DNA from: Sordaria brevicollis
Taxonomy: Eukaryota > Ascomycota > Sordariomycetes > Sordariales > Sordariaceae
Direction of reading: 5' to 3'
DNA length: 64,000 nucleotides
Assembly (NCBI GenBank): GCA_033439795.1
Contig: JAUTDP010000013.1
Span: 620,001-684,000, forward strand
Shown one piece after another: positions 11,434 through 21,846 of the stretch (positions are counted from its first letter, which is position 1; the number at the start of each line of letters is the position of its first letter). Made by a program: the position numbers and the translations under genes. The notes under the pieces were generated by a model. It was not told where the DNA came from. It made no database searches and saw only the letters and a list, made by a program, of their open reading frames with translations.

Positions 11434-13321
11434 ATGGCCGCTACCGCGCTTGACCACCTCAACCTCGGAGGCAAGATTGAGTGGCTCTCTCAGCTCAACA
11501 CTGAGTTCCAGCCCGCTCGCGAGTTCCGTCGCACTTCCATCATCTGCACCATTGGCCCCAAGACCAACTCGGTTGAGGCCATCAACAAGCTCCGTGATGC
11601 CGGTCTTAACGTTGTTCGCATGAACTTCTCCCACGGCAGCTATGAGTATCACCGTACGTATCCCGCATTCTCCCCTCTGTTCTGCGGCGCCTTTTGGAAA
11701 CCCGCCGATGCTGCGAAGGTCTGCCAAGCTTCTGCGCGCTTAGGTTTCTGAAACCATTGGCACCTCAATCCGCACGCAAGTCCTCCTGCATGGCTTACTT
11801 ACCTGCTAACCCTGAGTCGTCTACAGAGTCCGTCATCGACAATGCTCGCCAGGCTGAGAAGATTCAGTCCGGCCGTCCCATTGCCATTGCTCTCGACACC
11901 AAGGGCCCTGAGATCCGTACCGGCAACACCAAGAACGATGAGGATCTTCCCATCTCTGCTGGTACCATCCTTAACATCACCACCGATGAGCAGTACAAGA
12001 CTGAGTGCTCTACTGAGAACATGTAAGTTCAGATGGAACACCGCTTTTGAAGCATGCGCCGGTGGGGCCGGTCATCGCTGACATCATCGCAGGTACGTTG
12101 ACTACGTGAACATCACCAAGGTCATTGCTCCCGGCCGTATCATCTACGTCGACGATGGTGTCCTCGCTTTCGAGGTTATCGAAATTGTCGATGACAAGAC
12201 CATCAAGGTCAAGGCCCGCAACAACGGTTTCATTTCTTCCCGCAAGGGTGTTAACCTTCCCAACACCGATGTCGATCTTCCTGCTCTTTCCGAGAAGGAT
12301 AAGGCCGATCTCAGGTTTGGTGTCAAGAACAAGGTCGATATGGTCTTTGCTTGTGAGTTTACCCTGGAAATCCTCGAGATACGCGGAATGAGTCGCTAAC
12401 AGCCGGTAAATAGCCTTCATCCGTCGCGGTCAGGACATCAAGGACATCCGTGAGGTCCTCGGCGAGGAGGGCAAGCACATTCAGATCATCGCCAAGATCG
12501 AGAACAGGCAAGGTCTTAACAACTTCGCCGAGATTCTCGCCGAGACCGACGGTGTCATGGTTGCACGTGGTGACTTGGGTATCGAGATTCCCGCCGCCGA
12601 GGTGTTCGCTGCCCAGAAGAAGATCATTGCCATGTGCAACATTGCCGGCAAGCCCGTCATCTGCGCTACCCAGATGCTCGAGTCCATGATCAAGAACCCC
12701 AGACCCACCCGCGCTGAGATCAGCGATGTTGGTAACGCTGTTACCGATGGTGCTGACTGCGTCATGCTTTCTGGCGAGACCGCCAAGGGTGCTTACCCCA
12801 ACGAGGCTGTCCGTGAGATGAGCGAGGCCGTCCTCAAGGCCGAGAACACCATCCCCTACGTCAGCCACTTCGAGGAGCTTTGCAGCTTGGCCAAGCGCCC
12901 CGTCTCCATTGTCGAGTCTTGCGCCATGGCCTCTGTCCGCGCCTCTCTCGACCTTAACGCCGCTGCCATCCTCGTTCTCTCCACCTCCGGCGAGTCCGCT
13001 CGTCTTATCTCCAAGTACCGCCCTGTGTGCCCCATCATCATGATCACCAGGAACGATTCTGCTTCGAGGTTCGCCCATCTTTACCGTGGTGTCTACCCCT
13101 TCCTTTTCCCCGAGTCCAAGCCCGACTTTAGCAAGGTCAACTGGCAGGAGGATGTTGATCGTCGCATCAAGTGGGGTCTCAGCCACGCCATTGCCCTCAA
13201 CATTCTCAACGAGGGCGAGACCGTTGTCGTTGTTCAGGGCTGGAAGGGTGGTATGGGTAACACCAACACCTTCCGTATCGTCAAGGCCGATGTCAACCAC
13301 CTCGGTCTTGGCCAGCCTTAA
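11434..13321 (+). CDS. pyk: Pyruvate kinase
   Basis: Four exons (11434-11653, 11827-12022, 12093-12352, 12414-13321) give 527 aa, the usual length of ascomycete pyruvate kinases. It converts phosphoenolpyruvate and ADP to pyruvate and ATP in the last step of glycolysis, as a cytosolic homotetramer. Visible signatures: [10 protein letters not shown] and [14 protein letters not shown] at the start of the TIM barrel, [12 protein letters not shown] leading into the B domain, the active-site pattern [11 protein letters not shown] with the catalytic Lys, [12 protein letters not shown], and [12 protein letters not shown]. The C-terminal allosteric domain (from about residue 390) includes [15 protein letters not shown], expected to take part in fructose-1,6-bisphosphate binding. 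Codon use is strongly C-biased at third positions, unlike most neighbours, as expected for a highly expressed gene. Start context is CACAATGG. Confidence 0.98.
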
Positions 13322-13716
13322 GTGCAGGCACATCAAAAGGGGGAAAAGTTTGAAGGTTTGATGATTTGGCTTAATCCTGGTCACTTTTTGTTTCATGATT
13401 ATGATGGTTACACGGCCTCGGTAAAGGCTCTTGGTGTTGGGTTTTGCGGAGAAATTGCTTTTCAGACGGACACATTTCTAGGTCCATTCAATAGACTTGC
13501 TATGCATGATCAACTTCGTGTTCTCTATCCCTTGTTTGATTCCTCTTCTCTAGTGGTCGTGCTCGTTGACATAATACAGGAACAATAGGTTACCCAAATC
13601 ATTTAACTCATCACACTAGAAGCAACGCGCCGCAAAACAAGACCAACAACACCCTCGGTCAAGAAAAGTCGCAACAGACCTCCGGCTGTCCCTCCTCTGG
13701 TTTGCACGGGGCGACT
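13322..13716. other. Convergent 3' region
   Basis: 3' ends of pyruvate kinase and of the AT-hook gene meet here. I see nothing beyond A/T-rich 3'UTR sequence. Confidence 0.5.
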
Positions 13717-15138
13717 TCATGCACATCTCCGAAGTTTTTTTGCCGGACTAGACCCAGAAAAGCTGCTACAAGCGTAATCGGATTCTGTATCGGATAACAA
13801 TCTTTCATCGTCGTCGTCGCCGTTCTCCTCCACATCCGAAGACCCCGCCGAGCTTACACTGGCTACCATGACCGTCTCGTCTACAATCTTCCCTGTGTCC
13901 CTGGAGACATGAACCGGTTTTAGCTGGCATAGGGTCATCCCATTACCGCCAAACAGGCCGCCCGCCACGGGCAAGCTCAAGCGGAACAATGTGGCGTGAT
14001 AGGAATAGAAGGCCTGTTGGATGGGCTCCTCCCAGAAACAGTCGAGGGATTCGAGGTAGCTCCGGAACTGGTCAATAGCCAGGACAAGCGGATCGCTGGA
14101 AGGAAGGTTGCTTGAGGGAAAGCGTCCGGGACGCTCGATGACATATTCGCGCGCGTCGAGGATGAGCGCGGTGAGAGAGTGTAGGGCGATGCAAGCCTTC
14201 GTGAGAGCCTCAACAGTGGATTGGGAGGAAAGGTCGTGAACAGTTTCTATGGTAGTGATGGGCTTGTATCCCGGGCCCGGGTGAGCTCCGGAGGGCAAGT
14301 AGTGCACTTGTTGGGGAATGGGGTGAGACATGGAGCAGAGATAGGGTTCCGTGAGTCCACGGCCCCGGGCTCGGGTCACAGGGGGGGTAATTCGAAGGTA
14401 GCCGGTCCAGCTCTTGGGCACTTTCCATTTGGCACCACCGAGTGTCCTGATGGGCTTGTTCTGCTCCTCCTGTTGTCCCGGAGGAGAAGCATCAACGTGG
14501 AACCAGGCCCCCGAGTACTTGGGGTGGGTAACAACTTTCTCCCAAAAGGGGCTGAGGTATCCGGCACCGGCCTTGTCGGTGTCGGTGCCGAGGAGCTCAC
14601 ACTCGGAAAAGTCCACCTCAGTGGCGACGTCGTAAAGCGCGTTGAAGAGGGTAGTCAGACCGTTTTGGACGACATCTTGCAAATAAGCACTGATTTGGCG
14701 GTCGTACCCATAGCCATGGGGGTCTATGCCGCCGCTGTTTTCGAACAAAATGGTGATCAGCCAGTTAGCGTGCTCAGGGTCAATGGCGAGGTAGTTCTCG
14801 TGATTGATCCCGTCTGGGTGGACGAGGTGGAACATGGAATAGTCGTAACCGGATCGGGGGAGGAGGCTTCTGAGGAGTTCATTACGACCGAAGGGGTGGT
14901 AGGGTGCTGGGGCTCGGGCTGGGGCCGGTGTTGGGGTGGGAGGAGTGCAGATGATTATGGGACGCTCATTGTTGATCATGGTGTCCTTCCTGGGTCTTCC
15001 TCGTCCACGTTTGGGGGCGTTGGGGGTGTTGGGGATGATGGGGTTATCGGGAGTGGTCTGTTTGCGAGGTGTTGGCATGGTTATGGGTATATTCGAGTTG
15101 TCGTGGATTGGGTTTGTTAGGTCGAAGAAAATGTGCAT
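13717..15138 (-). CDS. AT-hook-containing protein of unknown function
   Basis: Single open frame of 473 aa. A second in-frame ATG at 15078 (MPTPRKQTTP) would give 453 aa and may be the real start, because the first 20 residues look unconserved. Residues about 43-52 (KRGRGRPRKD) are a textbook AT-hook that would bind the minor groove of A/T-rich DNA. A Pro/Ala-rich spacer follows, then a folded-looking middle (about 90-390) with many aromatic residues and no family I recognise. An acidic Ser/Asp/Glu tail (EENGDDDDE) ends in a basic KKLRRCA. Likely a nuclear, chromatin-associated protein. Its 5' end faces the RIP-mutated element beginning about 770 bp upstream. Confidence 0.6.
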   Translation of the reverse strand: MHIFFDLTNPIHDNSNIPITMPTPRKQTTPDNPIIPNTPNAPKRGRGRPRKDTMINNERPIIICTPPTPTPAPARAPAPYHPFGRNELLRSLLPRSGYDYSMFHLVHPDGINHENYLAIDPEHANWLITILFENSGGIDPHGYGYDRQISAYLQDVVQNGLTTLFNALYDVATEVDFSECELLGTDTDKAGAGYLSPFWEKVVTHPKYSGAWFHVDASPPGQQEEQNKPIRTLGGAKWKVPKSWTGYLRITPPVTRARGRGLTEPYLCSMSHPIPQQVHYLPSGAHPGPGYKPITTIETVHDLSSQSTVEALTKACIALHSLTALILDAREYVIERPGRFPSSNLPSSDPLVLAIDQFRSYLESLDCFWEEPIQQAFYSYHATLFRLSLPVAGGLFGGNGMTLCQLKPVHVSRDTGKIVDETVMVASVSSAGSSDVEENGDDDDERLLSDTESDYACSSFSGSSPAKKLRRCA

Positions 15139-15911
15139 GTGTGTTTTGGAATTGCTGATGAGTTGTCTGGATTGATACCATCTGAGAGAACAGGATCCAA
15201 GCCATTATATATACGTCTACGAAGGCAACAAGATCATGCAGCACCATCAGAGGAACTCACGATACATCAAGATCTATCAACAATGCAATTGTGATCGGTA
15301 ACATATCAGGAGTGTGATCTGCTAGAGAAAGATGGGCTGTGAACTATCCTTTGTCGTTTACAATGATAGTACCAATAGTGAAGTTATCGTCTTCTCAAAA
15401 ATCTTGGGCCGAGACCGTTTCATGGTGTTTTCAGACCTGTTGGATGATTTACCGGCGCACAGAGCTCAATGGCTGGAGATGGGAACCCGGGGTGCCCTCC
15501 TGGCACAAAGAGACAATGGCGGGTTTAGTCATTGTATGACACAGATTATGAGTCTTATGTGATACCGGAGAGAGTTCCGAAGAAGAATGGCTTTAGATGA
15601 ACTGGAACAGAAAGAAGCAACTCGAGTGATGTAGACCTTCAGGACAAGAGTTAGGAAAGAGCAATCGAGTGAAGCTCAGTTGAGAGATCCGCGCAGGGGG
15701 TGAAGCTCAGAGAAGTGGGTCTATAATGAAGCTCATGGCCCGGAGCCAATGGCGTCACTGCGAGCTTTGGATGGTGGAGTCGATACTGTACGTACTGGAG
15801 GTGGGGCACATACTACCTGCTCCTTCTCCCGTACTGCGGCAGTGACGGTGGCAGCTTCCCCGTGTTCCCCTCGTGGTGCCTGACTTGAACTGTTGTCATC
15901 AGATCCTCTTA
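15139..15911. other. Left flank of the RIP-mutated element
   Basis: Upstream sequence of the AT-hook gene with normal base composition up to the transposon end. A short GTGAAGCTCAG motif is repeated around 15670 and 15700. No gene supported. Confidence 0.45.
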
Positions 15912-16001
15912 CTTGGGGGCGCGGCGGCTTAGCATTGTACCCACCCCCTCTCATAAAAGAGGGGGCTGAAAAATTCCAGGACAGCGAAATATTATGGGAC
16001 A
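15912..16001 (+). repeat. Left terminal inverted repeat (90 bp)
   Basis: Begins CTTGGGGGCGCGGCGG just after the TA duplication and pairs with 19224-19313 reversed. Six mismatches are seen and all are transitions (A/G or C/T), as RIP produces. It contains an internal hairpin, CCCCCTCT...AGAGGGGG with a 6-nt loop (around 15943-15965). Confidence 0.92.
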
Positions 16002-17599
16002 GACCGCACAGACTTTTACTGCAAATCTGTCCCATCCCTATATAAAACCACCTTTTTATATGGCCATTTTATTACTACAATAATAAAAGAAGTGCTATAA
16101 ATTACTAAATTAGGTAATTGGTATATATATCTATAGGTTACAATCTTTTTTAAATTATTTCTAAGTATCTAGTACGTTTTTTAGTGCCTTATTTGCCTAT
16201 ACTTCCCTAATTTATACTTTTCCCCCTTTATCCTTCTTTACCGTTATTTTTTTTATAGCTGCAATAGCTTCCTTTTTTACTTATATATAAGGCCTTATAA
16301 TACCCTCTATAACTTATATAACCCTAAAATATAGTATTAATTTGAATACCTTTAATTTTAATAAAGAGGAGGGTATTAGTATTAATAAAGATATTCCAAT
16401 TAGTCTAAGGGTAATAAGAAGTTTAAAATTAGGAATAAAAGGTTGCGGTTATATAAATAAGCGACGGTTTATTTATAGGAGTATTAATAAATCCCCCTCC
16501 TCCCCCTCTTCCTTTCCTTTATCCTCCTTATCTTTATCTTCCTCCCCTCCCTCCCCTTCGTAAATTATTTTAAATAAAGCTTCCTCCTTTTCTTCGTTAA
16601 CGTTATCAATAAGCGTACTTTCATCTTTAAATATTATTATAATTATTTATATATTAAAATTAATAATAATTTCGGTAATAATTTAAAGGAAAAGTTCATT
16701 TATCGAATTAATAATTTAGGTATTAATATAAGCAGTTATTTAATTAACGGTTTCTAAAAGGCATAGGGGTAATAATAGTACCTTTAATAGTAATTAGGTA
16801 GTAGAGGGATTATTATTAAAATTAATTTCGATTGAATTGTTAGAATATAATATATCGAACTTATCTCCTAAAACCTTTTTATAGTAATTAAATAATTATA
16901 TTCCCTATAAATTACGTATATATAGCCTATTCCCCTCTTCTTCCCCTTTTTTATTAAATATATTTTCTTTGTATAATAGTATATATTTATCCTTTAATTA
17001 TTCTTTCTTTTAATTATTAAAGTAAATTTTCTACGTAATTTTACTCTTACTATTAAGATCCTTTTACTATTCCTCGTATAATTATTTTTACGTTTTTTTA
17101 TTATATAAGCGGACCGTTAGCAATTAGTATTTTTATTCTACTTACTATTTTTTTTATTACCTTTCTAAAGTTTATTAATTAAACTCCCTTTTAAAAAAAT
17201 TTAACGAATTACCCTCCTTTAAAACTTTATATACTTAATGCCTTATTTTATAATTTAAATTAGTTACCCTCTCCCTATTTTAGCGGTTACGAATCTAGAT
17301 ATTATTATATAATAATAGGGCTTTATAAATTATAATTTTAATAAATAAAAAACGTTATTTAGTAAGGGAATTAAATAGGTATAAATATTTATCTTTAATA
17401 TAGGTTGTAAAATTAACTGCCTACTAATAACGGTTTATACGGGGGAATAAAGAGGGTAAAGTAAAGTTAATTTCCTTTGGCTATTTAATTCGGATTTAAT
17501 AGAAAACCCTATTATAATTTATTAAAAATATTCTTATATTAAAAAATTTATTAAGGATATTATATATAGTTAAATTAACGTCGAAAATACGTTAAAAGG
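16002..17599. other. A+T-rich interior of the element without recognisable coding sequence
   Basis: Almost pure A/T with scattered short C-rich pyrimidine tracts (for example 16495-16560). No ORF worth calling and no recognisable motif. It probably holds the C-terminal end of the transposase plus unexplained extra length. In Neurospora such sequence is normally H3K9- and DNA-methylated. Confidence 0.55.
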
Positions 17600-19035
17600 T
17601 TAGTAATAATATAATTAGTAAAAGGAATAAAATAAAAGGATAAATATTAATTTATTTTAAATTCGCGTACGAAGGTAGTGCGTATAAAATTATATTCTCC
17701 CTTCTCTACGAATTACCGTAAAATTTTCTAATATTAAAATTTAATAAATAAAAATACGTTAACGTTAAAAGGTTATATTATATAAGTAAAATAGGGAGGT
17801 AATTTTATTAAAATAATATTAAATATATTAATATAGTTTTTAACCTCTATATCGTAATAGTTATTAAAGCCGTCGATAATAAGGATATAGTATATTAATT
17901 TTTTATATAATTTTTTAAAATTAATACCGCTATTAAGGTTTTAGAATTTATTATTAAAATAGGTTATATTATATTAATTGTAATTAAATTAATTTTAAAA
18001 AGAAAACCCCTCCCCTCCTTTTTCCTCCTATAATTCGTATTTATCCTCCTCCTTCAATTTCGTAAAAGTAGGGGATAAATAAAAGGAATATTAATTCTAA
18101 TATTTTAATTAATTAAGTGTAAATTCTACGTTAAAAAATCCGGTTAGTAAGCGAATAAATTATATATTATTATCGAAGTCGTTAATAATAAAATCTTTTA
18201 TTAAATCCGTTTTAAAAATTATATAAATAGGGATAGATTTATTAACGGCGTTTATATTAATAATAAGGGTAATTAATTCGCGGTTAATAATATCGTTTAT
18301 TTTTAGTTAAAAGAAAATAATAATAAACGGTTAATATTTATCCTTATATATTTTTCTTAATAAAGTAATATAATAATTTATTTTCTATTTAATTAAGTCC
18401 TGTAATACGATTATTTTAACGCGCCCGTTAATTATGTAACCTAATCGTACCCCTATTTTATTATAATTTTAAATATCTCCCGGAATAACGTTATATTTTT
18501 TAATTATAATTTTATATTAATCGAATTATTCGGTTATATATTTTTCGTTTAATTCCTAAAAACGGCGTTTAATATTAATAATATAGTAAATTATTATCTT
18601 TAATTTAAAATAATTTTTAAAAAATTACATTAATTATTAAATATTATAAAACGGCGGCGCGCTACGTAACGAACGTAAACGGTTAGTAATATTTATGATT
18701 ATATTATATAATATTAGGAATTATTTTTAGAAATAAAATATAATATACGAAATAAATATATTTTCCTCCGTATTAATTAATATACGCGGTTTATTTATAC
18801 TACGCGACGAAATATTTAATTTAGTATAATCCTTTAATATTTTAATATAACGAGATATAGAGTTGCGGGATTCTTTAATAATAGTGGCGATATTTTTAAT
18901 AGAAGGAAGTTTACGGTTAACGCCGTTACGAAGGTGTAATACCCTCTTACGAATATCGAAATATATACGGGCGCTTTTATATTTAGCGGGTATTTCTCCT
19001 AAGTCTTTAAAATATTTATCGAAATTTACGGGCAT
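17600..19035 (-). pseudogene. Degenerate pogo/Fot1-type transposase
   Basis: The first 102 codons (19035-18727) are still open. They contain KSARIYFDIRKRV, then NRKLPSIKNIATII and RNSISRYIKILK, which read like the N-terminal helix-turn-helix that binds the terminal repeats. Beyond that the frame is broken by many TAA/TAG codons. Readable islands remain: SIPIYIIFK (compare S-L-P-P-x-I-I-F-K) near 18.2 kb; LIIDG with its Asp codon at 17874-17872; and KLPP at about 17.8 kb, followed by PFNV in place of QPLDV. Apparent replacements fit G:C to A:T changes, for example Gln or Trp to stop and Asp to Asn. The left boundary is approximate. I describe the breaks and do not reconstruct a functional protein. 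Confidence 0.75.
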
Positions 19036-19223
19036 TATATAGTTAGTTAGATTTTTTTTATTATTATATAAATATATAGACTATTTACTTTTTATAGCGT
19101 TAAATGGCGGTAATTATAATAGGATATAGTAGAATGAAGTATAGTGGTATTCCGAAATTACAATATTAAATGAGGGGTTTTGCGCGGCGTTAATAGGTAT
19201 TTTTATATTTATACGGTCGGTAT

Positions 19224-19313
19224 TATCCTATAATATTTCGCTATCTTGGAATTTTTCAGCCCCCTCTTTTATGAGAGGGGGTGGGCACAATGCCAAGCCG
19301 CCGCGCCCCCAAG
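19224..19313 (-). repeat. Right terminal inverted repeat (90 bp)
   Basis: Reverse complement of the left repeat with six transition differences. The transposase relic reads inward from this end, so this is the 5' terminus of the element. Confidence 0.92.
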
Positions 19314-19315
19314 TA

Positions 19316-19743
19316 TCATTTGAATCATCGGATCAAAGAAAGCATCCGATCATTTCTCCTGCACCACGCTTCCCGGTTGGTCTTTCCGTCATCTTACCAC
19401 TACTTGCTCTTCTATTCATACTTTAGCCCTTCCCACCGCTGGCTCCGAGTCCCATCGACTTTGTTTATTTTTCGCCGCTATGTTCATTTGCGTATGTTAA
19501 GAGTTGTCAATTAATGGTTTGCCGTTGATTCTCTTCAACTTGGGACATATCACTTGCTTACAGTCTGGACTGTAATGCTCTATCGGTACATCCATGCCCA
19601 TGTGTCTTGCTGTGCGCTTCCGTGCTTGCATTGCTGACAAGATCTCCGTTTTATTCAGCAACCGCTTTACGATTCAATACGAATTGTCTTAATACCAGTC
19701 AGTAACCTGCTCATTCTCGCGATTATCCAGCCCATAAGACAAT
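19316..19743. other. Promoter of the coiled-coil gene, next to the transposon
   Basis: Only 428 bp of normal-composition DNA separate the right end of the element from the ATG at 19744. No gene seen. Confidence 0.45.
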
Positions 19744-21846
19744 ATGTGGCCGCCAAACCAAGCAAGCCGCTCCGTTCGGAAAAAGTCCAGCGAGTACGAC
19801 CTGGACGAACTATCGCCTCGACCCGACGACCTCTTTACGAGTCATCGTGTACCGCAGAATCGCAATCAGTCAGCCTTCCGACGACGAGCTTCGCCGTCTC
19901 CATCCAGATCCTCGGCGTTCAGTGACAAAGTGAGCACCACTCGATCGACCTCTAAGAGCAAGAAGTCTCGTGTTGTTTTTGCCGGGCCGCCACCACCCAT
20001 ATTCTCAACCCAAGTCTTGCAACGAAACGATAAAGATGGGTACTCTTCGCCAACGTCGCCGCTCGAGTTCGGAGTCTCTTCCATTGCCCAGAATATCAAC
20101 AGCGTCTTGTTTGACAAAGGGGGGCCTGTGGCGCGTGGTCGGGATGAAGTCCGCTTCGAGCAAGACACCTTCTGGCGTAACCTACAGCATCGCGAACGCC
20201 TGATCCAGAAGGAATTCCAGCGCATACTTGACGCCCAGTCTAACGGGCTGATGGCGAACCTCAACCCAGGTGCCGCCCAGCCACCAAGCTCTAACATCAG
20301 TGAGGCCGGGAGTACATCAACCGCCCGACGGTCACATGCTGTGTTTGAGCTGCCAACACGTACGACGGAAACCGGAATAATCATTCCCGTTCGCCAACCA
20401 CGCCAGAAGCCCCTAACTCTACGCGGGGCCAGAGCCGCTTTGGCTAGGACCATGGCACTAGCTGCCGACCTCAAAGTCGAAGAGGAAGCGAACCTTGACT
20501 CTGCACTCTTTGTCCGGAAGAAGGCGCTCTCAGAGTTGCGTAAGCTTTCGACGCAGCGGGATGCGATTGTGGGCGAGTTACAGACTTTGGAGGATGATGA
20601 CGACGAACCCCTTGCCCGGGAGCTGCGTGAGCTTGACGAGGAGTACTCCACCGTGCGTGCGGAAATAGTCGAGTTGGAAGAGCGGTTGGTAGGCTTGCGG
20701 AAGCGTAAACGATGGCTGGATGGACGAAGGCTAGACGTTAGGAATCGCCGTGAAGCAGGCCTGAGTGGTTACAAAGGGGCTCTGAGAGATGTGGATGACA
20801 AAATGCAAGACATTTTGGTGAAGCCGAGGGTATTACCTTTGGATGTTGAGGCTGTGATAGGACCCGGTCACCATGAGGGTAATCAAGAGGTGGAAGAGCA
20901 GGCCCTGGTAGGTCTGGAATTCATGCGCCTACGACCGGAGCGGCGGACATCTGAGATGGCGAAGGATTGGTGGGAGAGTGAAATTGCCCTTCTTGAGCGG
21001 CGCAAAGAGGAGGTGAACAAAGAACGTTCCGCTCTGGAGGAGGGTGCCGAGATGTGGAAGGAGGTTGTCGGGTTGGTAATATCGTACGAGGAAGACCTGC
21101 GCAAGGAGATTGCAAAGGCCAACAGTGCTGAGCCTGTAGATTTCAGCCATGGCGGTGGCAAGGGCAAGGGAAAGGCCGTTGCCGATGATCAAGCACAAAG
21201 TCCCCTCACGTTCTACGCGTCACAACTCGACAAAGTTACCAAAGTCATGGGTGAGCTAGACGAAAAGTTTAAGCTCGCCGAAGAACACGGGTGGAAGTTA
21301 CTATTATGTGCTATAGGTGCCGAGTTGGAGGCATTCAGGCAAGCCAAAGATATGATCCAAAGCATGCTGATGGAGCAGGCCTACGAGGTCGAAGAAGAGA
21401 AACAATACCAGGGGAGCAATGGCAGTACTCCGCGATTGGGGAGATCCACAGCAACGGTGTTGCAGGATTCGACTGGCGCTTGGTCCACCAGTACTAGACC
21501 GACAGCCACTGGACAACACGGTGTTGACGGCGTCGTTCATGGAAGCGATGAAAACGTTCAGCACACATATGGCCGCAATCACCTGGATTTGGTGGACCTC
21601 GAGGATGAGCCTCATGAGGAAGAAGAGAAGAAGCACGCGGATCATGATGAGAGTGACGACAATGAAGTCCCTCCGGACTTGCTGGTGTCTGGTGTCGATA
21701 ATGACGATCGAGACGAACCCGGAGGGGTGTCAGTGGGTCTTCGGGCTTCGCGACAAGGTCCGGAATCCAGCAACCCGGAGAGTGAGAACGACGTGCCACC
21801 CGAGTTTTTGGCGCAGCATCGGCATGGCGACGACGATGTGGAGTAG
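19744..21846 (+). CDS. Large coiled-coil protein, possibly Atg28-like
   Basis: Single exon, 700 codons. The N-terminus (1-130) is Ser/Arg/Pro rich and disordered. A conserved-looking segment at about 140-165 (FWRNLQHRERLIQKEFQRILDAQ) is followed by long heptad-like stretches at about 240-330 and 400-460 (for example ELRELDEEYSTVRAEIVELEERL), typical of coiled coils. The C-terminal 100 residues are acidic, with DVPPEFL and EVPPDLL repeated near the end. I have a weak memory of fungal proteins annotated Atg28 (a coiled-coil factor for selective autophagy) with this architecture. That is a suggestion, not an identification. No membrane segment or catalytic motif. Soluble scaffold-type protein is the safest description. 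Confidence 0.7.
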   Translation: MWPPNQASRSVRKKSSEYDLDELSPRPDDLFTSHRVPQNRNQSAFRRRASPSPSRSSAFSDKVSTTRSTSKSKKSRVVFAGPPPPIFSTQVLQRNDKDGYSSPTSPLEFGVSSIAQNINSVLFDKGGPVARGRDEVRFEQDTFWRNLQHRERLIQKEFQRILDAQSNGLMANLNPGAAQPPSSNISEAGSTSTARRSHAVFELPTRTTETGIIIPVRQPRQKPLTLRGARAALARTMALAADLKVEEEANLDSALFVRKKALSELRKLSTQRDAIVGELQTLEDDDDEPLARELRELDEEYSTVRAEIVELEERLVGLRKRKRWLDGRRLDVRNRREAGLSGYKGALRDVDDKMQDILVKPRVLPLDVEAVIGPGHHEGNQEVEEQALVGLEFMRLRPERRTSEMAKDWWESEIALLERRKEEVNKERSALEEGAEMWKEVVGLVISYEEDLRKEIAKANSAEPVDFSHGGGKGKGKAVADDQAQSPLTFYASQLDKVTKVMGELDEKFKLAEEHGWKLLLCAIGAELEAFRQAKDMIQSMLMEQAYEVEEEKQYQGSNGSTPRLGRSTATVLQDSTGAWSTSTRPTATGQHGVDGVVHGSDENVQHTYGRNHLDLVDLEDEPHEEEEKKHADHDESDDNEVPPDLLVSGVDNDDRDEPGGVSVGLRASRQGPESSNPESENDVPPEFLAQHRHGDDDVE

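Larger units (their letters stand above)
15912..19313 (-). mobile_element. RIP-mutated pogo/Fot1-type (Tc1/mariner superfamily) DNA transposon relic
   Basis: A 3402-bp block bounded by near-perfect 90-bp terminal inverted repeats and flanked on both sides by TA, the Tc1/mariner target duplication (15910-15911 and 19314-19315). The interior is extremely A+T rich, packed with TA steps and stop codons, and differs sharply from the flanks, as expected after repeat-induced point mutation. The minus strand keeps traces of a transposase: a helix-turn-helix N-terminus near the right end, and further in the motif LIIDG followed by KLPP, matching the second catalytic Asp and the 'LPPHtsHllQPLDv' region of pogo/Fot1 DDE transposases. 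Fot1/pogo elements are usually about 1.9 kb, so the extra length may be a second ORF, a long non-coding part or a nested insertion. The element is surely dead. Confidence 0.88.

Noticed and set aside
12359..13396. 345-codon frame antisense to pyruvate kinase
   Set aside because: Arises from the strong codon bias of pyruvate kinase; low-complexity Gly/Asp/Leu translation.
14221..15120. 299-codon frame antisense to the AT-hook gene
   Set aside because: It is the shadow of the coding strand (Gly/Val-rich complement); the minus-strand protein has the AT-hook and acidic tail.
16342..16563. 73-codon open frame inside the A+T-rich element
   Set aside because: Composition follows the local A/T and pyrimidine bias; not on the transposase strand and without motifs.
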